DNA of 29,500 nt from Fibrobacter sp. UBA1765. GTDB lineage: Bacteria > Fibrobacterota > Fibrobacteria > Fibrobacterales > Fibrobacteraceae. A program made the translations under genes and the position numbers. Numbering within the stretch: the stretch's first letter is position 1; each line of letters starts with the position of its first letter. The notes beneath the pieces are model-generated. The model was given only the letters and a program-made list of their open reading frames with translations. It made no database searches and was not told the origin of the DNA. Below, piece by piece: positions 24,333-29,500 of this stretch. The stretch is from assembly GCA_002314675.1 (NCBI GenBank), contig DCGZ01000071.1, positions 1 to 29,500 on the forward strand, in the 5' to 3' direction.

Positions 24333-24340
24333 CAAATTTA
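24333..24340 (-). promoter_or_regulatory. Candidate hisS promoter (TAnnTTTG box)
   Basis: TAAATTTG on the minus strand lies 59 nt before the hisS ATG. No TTTG element is seen at either the 19-nt or the 24-nt distance, so the assignment rests on the -7-type box alone. Confidence 0.35.
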
Positions 24341-24421
24341 GAAATTTCCAAAATGTTCTTTTGCTTGTAAGTTGTTTTGCCACTGTAAATTAGGCCCTTC
24401 AAAAAATGCTTATTGTGAATT

Positions 24422-24457
24422 TTTGCTTACAGAAAATTAAAGAAAAAACTAAATTTG
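24422..24457 (+). promoter_or_regulatory. Candidate promoter of the MATE gene (TTTG-N24-TAAATTTG)
   Basis: TTTG at 24422-24425 and TAAATTTG at 24450-24457 are 24 nt apart, and the ATG is 28 nt further on. The same two-part layout with 24 nt is seen at recD2. A weak cagg lies before the ATG. Confidence 0.42.
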
Positions 24458-24485
24458 CCCCGTTAAAATTTTTCAGGTCGAAAAT

Positions 24486-25856
24486 ATGGCTGCAAAAAGC
24501 ATGAATGTGTTACAAGGTTCTATTTGGGACAAAGTCCTGATGTTTGCCTTGCCGCTTGCTGCAAGTAATATTTTTCAGCAGTTGTTCAATTCGGCTGATG
24601 TTGCCGTTGTCGGGCAGTTTGCTGGGCAAAAGGCGCTTGCCGCCGTTGGAGCCAATACGTTCCTCATTAACCTTATGGTGAACCTTTTTGTAGGCTTGTC
24701 CATTGGCGCAAATGTAGTCGTTGCAAACGCACTTGGGGAACGTAGTTCCAGGGCGATTTCTCGTGGTGTTCACACATCCATTTTTATTTCGTTCATTTGC
24801 GGATTGTTTTTGTCGCTTATTGGGGTCTTTTTTGCAAAGCCGATTTTGCATTTGATTGCGACTCCAGATGATATTTTGGACATGGCTGCGCTGTACCTAA
24901 AAATCTACTTTGCCGGCATGCCCTTTGTAATGCTCTATAACTTTGCTTCGGCAATTCTCAGGAGCAAGGGCGACACTAAAAGGCCTTTTTACGTTTTGCT
25001 TTTGGCTGGGGCTGTAAACCTTGTTTTGAATGTGGTATTCGTTGTAGGATGCGGCATGGATGTTGACGGAGTTGCCTTTGCAACCGTCATAGCGAATGCA
25101 ATCAGTTCTCTTATGCTTCTGTATTTTTTGATGCATGAAACAGGGCCATTTAAGTTTGAATTCTGGAAGCTTCGCATAACGCCGTTTTTCCTTGGGCGCA
25201 TTATAAAAGTGGGGCTGCCCGCTGGCGTGCAGGGAGCCGTGTTTTCATTTAGCAATGTGTGCATTCAGTCGGCAATAAATAGCCTTGGTTCTAGTGCCGT
25301 GGCTGCTTCGGCAGTAGCCATGAATCCTGAATTGATTGTGTACTTTTGGCTCAACGCTTTTGGGCATGCATGTGTCACCTTTGTGGGGCAAAACTTTGGC
25401 GCAAAGAACTTAAAGCGTTGCAGAAGCATCGTTCGTTGGACTATTTTACTTTCTGCCTCTACAACGTTTACGTTAGGACTTTTAACAAGCATTTTTGCTC
25501 GCCCGATCCTTTCTATTTTCACTCATGATCAAGAAGTAATAGAAATAGCAGTCTACAGGGTTTTTATTGTCATTGGTCTTGAATTTATCAATGTTTCTAT
25601 TGATGTCCTTTCGGGTGCGCTTCGTGGCATGGGGCAGTCTATGACACCTGCATTAATTTGCATGTTTGGCGTTTGCGGTGTGCGTATTCTTTGGGTGTTT
25701 GCCGTGTTTCCGCAGTGCAAAACATTCGCAACGCTTATGTGTTGCTACCCGATCAGCTGGACTGTTACTGGCGCTATCATGGCTTGCTTGTATTTCCACT
25801 TTATAAAAAAGAGCAGGGTAGCGATTCAGGAACAGGGCGCACCTCCGGTGCTTTGA
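24486..25856 (+). CDS. MATE-family multidrug/metabolite exporter
   Basis: This is a 12-helix cation-coupled efflux protein of the MATE (MatE/DinF/NorM) superfamily, 456 residues. The N-terminal LPLAASNIFQQLFNSADVAVV-type helix, then VGQFAGQKALAAVGA (about 41-55), is diagnostic. The two-fold pseudo-repeat is visible, with a second half starting near FLGRIIKVGLPAGVQG (about 235-250). The substrate cannot be inferred. The last residues (GAPPVL) are encoded within a small dispersed repeat (25837-25859), so the original C-terminus may have been replaced. It is divergent from hisS, transcribed alone, with no clear terminator. Confidence 0.93.
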   Translation: MAAKSMNVLQGSIWDKVLMFALPLAASNIFQQLFNSADVAVVGQFAGQKALAAVGANTFLINLMVNLFVGLSIGANVVVANALGERSSRAISRGVHTSIFISFICGLFLSLIGVFFAKPILHLIATPDDILDMAALYLKIYFAGMPFVMLYNFASAILRSKGDTKRPFYVLLLAGAVNLVLNVVFVVGCGMDVDGVAFATVIANAISSLMLLYFLMHETGPFKFEFWKLRITPFFLGRIIKVGLPAGVQGAVFSFSNVCIQSAINSLGSSAVAASAVAMNPELIVYFWLNAFGHACVTFVGQNFGAKNLKRCRSIVRWTILLSASTTFTLGLLTSIFARPILSIFTHDQEVIEIAVYRVFIVIGLEFINVSIDVLSGALRGMGQSMTPALICMFGVCGVRILWVFAVFPQCKTFATLMCCYPISWTVTGAIMACLYFHFIKKSRVAIQEQGAPPVL

Positions 25857-25963
25857 GGCAATTAAGATGCAAGAGCCAGATGCCAGATGCAAGAAAGAAA
25901 ACAGAGAACAGAATACAGAAGACAGAGGACAGGAATCAGGTACGCACCTTCGGTGCTTGAGGT
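25837..25963. repeat. Direct repeats of a small GC-rich hairpin unit
   Basis: gcgcacctccggtgctttga (25837-25856) plus ggc recurs as acgcaccttcggtgcttga (25942-25960) plus ggt. Each copy contains a short gcacc/ggtgc stem. The first copy includes the stop codon of the MATE gene. Between the copies lie a gccagatgc duplication (25875-25890) and polypurine copy 2 (25901-25932). Confidence 0.6.
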
Positions 25964-26320
25964 ATGGGGTCGGCGCTCCTGCGCCTAGAGGCAATGCTGT
26001 AGTCAGTCGGCTGTAGGCTGTCGACAGGCTTTGTAACTTACCACGTCATTCTCGGCCCCGACCGAGAATCTTAAGCATGTAGAGATCTTCGATAAAGTCG
26101 AGATGACAAAATGAAAATTCATAATTCTTAATTATCAAAGCCTCTAGATGCGAAGCATCGACCTCAAAGCGAAGCGACCTCATACCTAAACAGTCCTAAT
26201 TCTGCATTCTGCATTCTGAATTCTTAATTCTGAATTACCCAATTCTCTCGTCTGTAGGCACGTAGTGCCGTTCTCTCGTCTAATGTAGCCCCTAAATCCT
26301 AACCCCTAGATAAATTTCAC
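25964..26320. repeat. Intergenic repeat-rich stretch without genes
   Basis: I see no credible gene here. The stretch holds several small hairpins (ggcgc/gcgcc near 25971-25986; gatgc/gcatc at 26147-26159; ggcac/gtgcc around 26257-26269), AT-rich near-duplications of attctgcattctgaattctt (about 26200-26240), and two copies of ttctctcgtct (26243-26253 and 26271-26281). It looks like a composite of decayed miniature elements. Confidence 0.6.
26045..26107. repeat. Palindromic GTCAT...ATGAC miniature repeat
   Basis: The 63-bp unit begins gtcattctcg and ends cgagatgac, imperfect inverted termini. It contains an internal 8-bp perfect stem attctcgg/ccgagaat (26048-26055 with 26062-26069) and a second small stem near 26085-26106. 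Repeats of the GTCAT-TCCCG-type are widespread bacterial intergenic palindromes; this copy is degenerate. Confidence 0.5.
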
Positions 26321-26328
26321 TACATTTG
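26321..26328 (+). promoter_or_regulatory. Candidate promoter of the patatin gene, possibly leaderless
   Basis: TACATTTG ends 5 nt before the ATG at 26334, the same distance as at recD2, and both spacers end in TTC. No Shine-Dalgarno sequence precedes the ATG. No TTTG -33 element is evident. Confidence 0.42.
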
Positions 26329-26333
26329 TATTC

Positions 26334-27197
26334 ATGTTTAAGGATGTCGCTCTAGTTCTTGAAGGTGGCGGAATGCGTGGAGCCTATACGGCAGGCGTTC
26401 TTGATGCCCTTTACGATGAAGGTTTAAAGTTTGGCGGCTATGCGGGAACATCTGCAGGAGCAACACACCTTTGCAATTATCTTTCGGAACAGCGCAACCG
26501 TAATTTTCGCTTAGATACGATTCATTCCAAAGACAAACGCTACATGAGCCTTGGCAACTGGATTCGTACAGGAAACTATTTTGATCTTGAATTCTGCTAC
26601 CATACGGTTCCAGAAAAAATTGATCCGTTTGATTTTGACAAGTTCAAGGAAAATGCTGCCGTCTCTGATTTTTATGCGGCAGCAAGCAATGTAGAAACAG
26701 GCTTTGCGGAACATTTGATTGTACGTGATTTACGCAAAGATATGGATGCAATCCGTTCATCATCTTCACTTGCGCTGGTTAGCAGCCTTGTTGAATACGA
26801 CGGCAAAAAAATGTTCGATGGCAACACGGCAGACAGCATCCCTTTTGAATTCATGGATTCAATCGGTTTTAAACGCCAGGTCGTGATTGTTACAAGGCCA
26901 AACGGTTATCAGAAAACAGCGAACAAGCTTGTGTGGCTTTATAAGCTTGTCTATCGCAAGTATCCAAAGTTTGTAGAGGCTGTCGCTAACCGTCATATCC
27001 GCTACAATAAATGCTTGCAGACCCTTGCCGAATGGGAAGCTCGTGGCAAGACATTTGTTTTTAGGCCAAGCGTTCCCATGAAAATTGGACGTGTTGAAAA
27101 GAACACACAAAAAATAGTGGACCTTTATAACCTTGGTGTAAAGGATGCGCATGACAACATGGACTCGTTGAAAAAATTTTTGCAGGGGAGTGTCTAA
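26334..27197 (+). CDS. Patatin-like phospholipase/acyl hydrolase
   Basis: This is a serine hydrolase of the patatin family (YjjU/RssA-like), predicted to cut acyl esters of lipids. The 287 residues show the oxyanion loop GGGMRG (11-16), the nucleophile elbow GTSAG (38-42, S40) and the catalytic aspartate D162 in FDGNTADSIP, giving the Ser-Asp dyad. No signal peptide is seen, so it is probably cytoplasmic. It is translationally coupled to the following phosphopantetheinyl transferase (TAATG), which suggests a shared role in lipid or carrier-protein metabolism. The substrate is unknown. Confidence 0.92.
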   Translation: MFKDVALVLEGGGMRGAYTAGVLDALYDEGLKFGGYAGTSAGATHLCNYLSEQRNRNFRLDTIHSKDKRYMSLGNWIRTGNYFDLEFCYHTVPEKIDPFDFDKFKENAAVSDFYAAASNVETGFAEHLIVRDLRKDMDAIRSSSSLALVSSLVEYDGKKMFDGNTADSIPFEFMDSIGFKRQVVIVTRPNGYQKTANKLVWLYKLVYRKYPKFVEAVANRHIRYNKCLQTLAEWEARGKTFVFRPSVPMKIGRVEKNTQKIVDLYNLGVKDAHDNMDSLKKFLQGSV

Positions 27198-27775
27198 TGC
27201 TTCCGCATGCAGTGGATTCCCTATTTGGTAAGGTATTTCTAGCCGTGTTCCCTAAAAAAGAAAACGGCTTTAAAAGTCATCGGGGTCGCATTGCTACAAT
27301 CCTTTCTGAAGCTGCTGGTTTTGATGTCGGCGAATTGAATGTTGTTGATGGGAAACGCCCTGTTTTTGCCAATTCCCCGTTCAATGCCAACTGGACCCAT
27401 TGCGAAAACTGTTGCATTTTGGCCTATTCCAAAACAGCAATCGTCGGTGTTGATGTAGAAAAAATCCGTCCAAGAAGTTTGCGTGTAGCTAAGCGCTTTT
27501 TTAGTGAAGCAGAGTGGACAGCCCTTTGTCAAGAACAAAATTATGACCCCGCTGCGGAGTGCCCAGACAACAAGGTGGCTTCACCTTTGTTCTTTAAGCT
27601 CTGGTGTCGCAAGGAAGCGTATTTTAAGTGTGTCGGAGGTTCCTTTTTTGAAGATGCCTTGCCTGTAAATATGCTGGAAAAATTTCCTGGAAATGAACAA
27701 TGCCTAGAATGGCTTGTAGATTTTGAAAAAGAAACTTACCAAGTGACGCTTGCCGTAAAAAACAGGTCTTTGTAA
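27197..27775 (+). CDS. Sfp-type 4'-phosphopantetheinyl transferase
   Basis: The enzyme attaches phosphopantetheine from CoA to a serine of acyl, peptidyl or aryl carrier proteins. The 192 residues contain the magnesium-binding motif GVDVE (84-88, D86 and E88), RVAKRFFSEAEW (96-107) and WCRKEAYFK (136-144, E140 and K144), the two family signatures. The upstream loop that normally carries a conserved SH reads THCENCCILAYS, with Cys-rich neighbours. It is slightly shorter than Sfp (224). It shares one base with the patatin gene stop and has agggg as ribosome site. No carrier-protein gene is nearby. Confidence 0.88.
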   Translation: MLPHAVDSLFGKVFLAVFPKKENGFKSHRGRIATILSEAAGFDVGELNVVDGKRPVFANSPFNANWTHCENCCILAYSKTAIVGVDVEKIRPRSLRVAKRFFSEAEWTALCQEQNYDPAAECPDNKVASPLFFKLWCRKEAYFKCVGGSFFEDALPVNMLEKFPGNEQCLEWLVDFEKETYQVTLAVKNRSL

Positions 27776-27829
27776 GCGATTCCTTAAACTTGAGGTAGCG
27801 AATATTCTGCCATATTTTAAGATTTTCCA

Positions 27830-27860
27830 CTTGCAATTTTAACCGGATAAACTACATTTG
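27830..27860 (+). promoter_or_regulatory. tRNA-Pro promoter, Bacteroidetes-like
   Basis: CTTG (27830-27833), then 19 nt, then TACATTTG (27853-27860), then 8 nt to the mature tRNA. The 19-nt spacing equals the Bacteroidetes TTTG-N19-TAnnTTTG arrangement, with one mismatch in the -33 element. It is the best match to that consensus in the window. Confidence 0.5.
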
Positions 27861-27868
27861 GCAACAAA

Positions 27869-27942
27869 CGGGATGTAGCTCAGCCTGGTAGAGCGCTTGA
27901 ATGGGGTTCAAGAGGTCGCTGATTCGAATTCAGTCATCCCGA
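27869..27942 (+). tRNA. tRNA-Pro (anticodon GGG)
   Basis: A full cloverleaf is visible. The acceptor stem is CGGGATG with CATCCCG (7 bp perfect), the D-stem is GCTC/GAGC, the anticodon stem is CTTGA/TCAAG with loop ATGGGGT (anticodon GGG at 27903-27905), and the T-arm is GCTGA-TTCGAAT-TCAGT. The discriminator base is A, and CCA is not encoded. It reads proline codons CCC and CCU. A promoter and a terminator bracket it as a single-gene unit. Confidence 0.96.
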
Positions 27943-27945
27943 TAA

Positions 27946-27978
27946 AAAATGCCGAAGCTTTGATAGCTTCGGCATTTT
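27946..27978. terminator. Bidirectional terminator between tRNA-Pro and the synthase gene
   Basis: aaaatgccgaagct (27946-27959) pairs perfectly with agcttcggcatttt (27965-27978) around a 5-nt loop. T-runs follow on the + strand (ttttcgttttt), and the A-run at 27944-27949 gives T's on the minus strand. It can therefore end both the tRNA and the convergent gene at 28044-29318. Confidence 0.85.
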
Positions 27979-27986
27979 CGTTTTTC

Positions 27987-28026
27987 AAACCAGAAACATG
28001 TGAGATAACTTTCTTGTTTCTGGTTT
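27987..28026. repeat. 12-bp inverted repeat next to the terminator
   Basis: aaaccagaaaca (27987-27998) and tgtttctggttt (28015-28026) are perfect reverse complements with a 16-nt loop. The right arm is followed by a partial copy, tagtttctgt. It lies 17 nt beyond the minus-strand gene's stop and could support termination or be a small mobile palindrome. Confidence 0.55.
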
Positions 28027-28043
28027 CTAGTTTCTGTATTCTA

Positions 28044-29318
28044 TTATGGTACCAAGACCGGGTTGAAGTCTTCCTGCCAGGGCAGGCCGTACTTGTTCAG
28101 CGCATCCATGTACGGATCCGGGTCGAACTCTTCCACGGTATGAACACCCGGGGTGGTCCACTTGCCGGTAAGCATCATGAGTGCGCCGCACATAGCGGGA
28201 ACGCCTGTGGTGTAGGCGATAGCCTGGCTGCCCAGTTCCTTGTAGCATTCCTGGTGGTCGCAAACGTTGAACAGGTAGTAGGTCTTCTGCTTGCCGTCCT
28301 TGGTACCCTTGAAGATACAGCCGATGTTGGTCTTGCCAACGGTACGTGGGCCGAGGCTTGCCGGATCCGGAAGGAGAGCCTTCAGGAATTGTATTGGAAC
28401 GATTTCCTGACCGTTGAACATGACAGGGTCGGTGCGGAGCATGCCCACGTCTTCGAGACAGCGCATGTGGTCCAGATAGCTCTGGCCGAATGTCATGAAG
28501 AAGCGAATGCGCTTCACGCCCGGAATGTTCTTGGCGAGGGATTCAATTTCTTCGTGGTGCAAAAGGTACATGTCTTTCTGGCCAACATCTTTAAAATTGT
28601 ATTCGCGCTTGATGCTCATGGCCGGGATTTCTACCCAGTGGCCCTTGCCTTTCTCGTCGGTGTCCCAGTAGCTGCCCGGAGCGGAAACTTCGCGGAGGTT
28701 GATTTCCGGATTGAAGTTGGTGGCGAACTTGTAGCCGTGATCACCGCCGTTGCAGTCCAAAATGTCGATTTCTTCGATGGTATCGAACTGGTGCTTGAGA
28801 GCGTAGGCTGAATATGCCTGGGTAACACCCGGGTCGAAGCCGGAACCGAGGAGAGCGGTGAGGCCCTTTTCTTCAAACTTCTTGGCGTATGCCCACTGCC
28901 AGCTGTAATCGAAGTAAGCGCTAAAGCCTGCTTCCTTGCAGCGCTTGTCGTAAACCTTGCGCCATTCCGGATCGTCGATGTTTTCCGGTTCGTAGTTGGC
29001 GGTATCCATGTAGTTCACGCCGCATTCGAGGCATGCGTCCATGATGGCAAGATCCTGGTACGGGAGCGCGATGTTCATGACCAGGTCCGGCTTGTATTCC
29101 TTGATTAGCTTTACAACGTTTTCGGCCTTGTCAGCATCGACTTGAGCAGTTGTGATGACAGTCTTAGATGTAGGGCGAATCTGTTCGGCAAGCTTTTCGC
29201 AGTTTTCACGGTGGCGGCTAGCGATGCAGATTTCAGTAAACACTTCGCTGACGGTGCAGCACTTTTTGATAGCAACTGTGGCTACTGCGCCACAACCGAT
29301 AATCAAGGCTCTTGCCAT
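28044..29318 (-). CDS. Carboxynorspermidine synthase-like (saccharopine dehydrogenase family)
   Basis: This NADPH-dependent enzyme probably joins aspartate semialdehyde with a diamine to give carboxynorspermidine or carboxyspermidine, the first step of the alternative spermidine pathway. The 424 residues begin with a Rossmann loop ALIIGCGAVATVA (G8, G10, A13). Then come the family features YMDTANYEPENIDDPEW, FDYSWQWAY, LLGSGFDPGVTQAYSAYAL and a C-terminal AYTTGVPAMCGALMMLTG plus GKW. I chose ATG 29318 (MARALIIG) because aggag lies 7-8 nt before it; an in-frame ATG 7 codons upstream would precede the ribosome site. The gene is G+C-richer with C-ending codons, like the nuo genes, so probably well expressed. 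The decarboxylase partner is not in this window. Lysine-type saccharopine dehydrogenase is a less likely alternative. Confidence 0.85.
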   Translation of the reverse strand: MARALIIGCGAVATVAIKKCCTVSEVFTEICIASRHRENCEKLAEQIRPTSKTVITTAQVDADKAENVVKLIKEYKPDLVMNIALPYQDLAIMDACLECGVNYMDTANYEPENIDDPEWRKVYDKRCKEAGFSAYFDYSWQWAYAKKFEEKGLTALLGSGFDPGVTQAYSAYALKHQFDTIEEIDILDCNGGDHGYKFATNFNPEINLREVSAPGSYWDTDEKGKGHWVEIPAMSIKREYNFKDVGQKDMYLLHHEEIESLAKNIPGVKRIRFFMTFGQSYLDHMRCLEDVGMLRTDPVMFNGQEIVPIQFLKALLPDPASLGPRTVGKTNIGCIFKGTKDGKQKTYYLFNVCDHQECYKELGSQAIAYTTGVPAMCGALMMLTGKWTTPGVHTVEEFDPDPYMDALNKYGLPWQEDFNPVLVP

Positions 29319-29350
29319 AATGAATCTCCTATTTTGCATAGGAATTTAGA

Positions 29351-29379
29351 AAAATGAATAATGAAAAATGAATAATGAA
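29351..29379. repeat. Tandem 14-bp AT-rich repeat
   Basis: aaaatgaataatga occurs twice in tandem (29351-29364 and 29365-29378). It lies just upstream of the minus-strand synthase gene. It resembles the AT-rich junk near 26110-26240 and shows no coding sense. Confidence 0.6.
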
Positions 29380-29423
29380 GAATTGAATATGTAAAATTCA
29401 AGTAAGATTGTAATTGGTTTATC

Positions 29424-29430
29424 GGTACTA
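29424..29430. repeat. Isolated GGTACTA heptamer
   Basis: The sequence atcGGTACTAT here is identical over 11 bases to the second unit of the array at 15297-15522 (15323-15333). No partner is found 28-35 bp away on either side. It lies upstream of the synthase gene, so a chance match or a single binding site are both possible. Confidence 0.5.
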
Positions 29431-29468
29431 TTGGCCCCATCTTGTTTGATTGTGCTCTTGTAGCCAGC

Positions 29469-29490
29469 AAAAAGAGAAAAACTCTTTTTT
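29469..29490. terminator. Terminator-like hairpin at the window edge
   Basis: aaaaagag (29469-29476) pairs with ctcttttt (29482-29489) around an A5 loop, followed by another T. The stem is AT-rich and weak. It may end a minus-strand gene lying to the right of the window. Confidence 0.4.
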
Positions 29491-29500
29491 ATACTCAGTC

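Noticed and set aside
24274..24340. T-box riboswitch upstream of hisS
   Set aside because: The leader is far too short, and no T-box sequence or antiterminator pairing is visible.
27897..28811. Plus-strand 304-residue frame spanning tRNA-Pro and the synthase gene
   Set aside because: It runs through a tRNA and a terminator and is antisense to a clearly conserved enzyme.

Overview
This window looks like chromosome from a Fibrobacter-type bacterium (inference). The evidence is moderate G+C, C-ending codon bias in highly expressed genes, a contiguous 13-gene complex I operon, MBOAT/SGNH acylation genes, and a remnant resembling the C-terminus of a GH5-type cellulase. No rRNA or species-diagnostic gene is present, so the assignment rests on overall resemblance.

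Layout. 1-672: an IS200/IS605-type insertion sequence with a single Y1 transposase and terminal hairpins; it abuts a broken glycoside-hydrolase-like fragment (673-843). 1012-15204: a tightly packed, translationally coupled nuoB-C-D-E-F-G-H-I-J-K-L-M-N operon (respiratory complex I, + strand) ending in a strong terminator. nuoA is not seen in front of nuoB. Several subunits carry unusual extra parts: a C-terminal fibronectin-III-like domain on NuoE, a coiled-coil tail on NuoB, a Glu/Ala-rich tail on NuoM, a roughly 100-residue membrane insert in NuoH and a CCCSC cluster in NuoN. 15255-15551: a gap between convergent genes that holds a regular array of eight GGTACTA heptamers with alternating 29/35-bp spacing. 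15552-17729 (-): a RecD2-type helicase. 17856-22834 (-): a three-gene unit of two SGNH-fold proteins and an MBOAT acyltransferase, probably an envelope or polysaccharide O-acylation system. 22987-24273 (-): hisS. 24486-25856 (+): a MATE-family exporter. 25857-26333: a graveyard of small repeats. 26334-27775 (+): a patatin-like hydrolase coupled to an Sfp-type phosphopantetheinyl transferase. 27869-27942: tRNA-Pro(GGG) with a terminator. 28044-29318 (-): a carboxynorspermidine synthase-like (saccharopine dehydrogenase family) enzyme. 29319-29500: AT-rich repeats, a ninth GGTACTA and a terminator-like hairpin.

Regulation. A TAnnTTTG box, the sequence used at -7 by Bacteroidetes promoters, lies just upstream of six transcription units (nuoB, recD2, hisS, the MATE gene, the patatin gene and tRNA-Pro). 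In front of recD2 and the patatin gene it lies 5 nt from the ATG with no Shine-Dalgarno sequence, which suggests leaderless mRNAs. The two most novel-looking items are the alternating GGTACTA array and the decorated complex I, especially the FnIII-like domain on NuoE.
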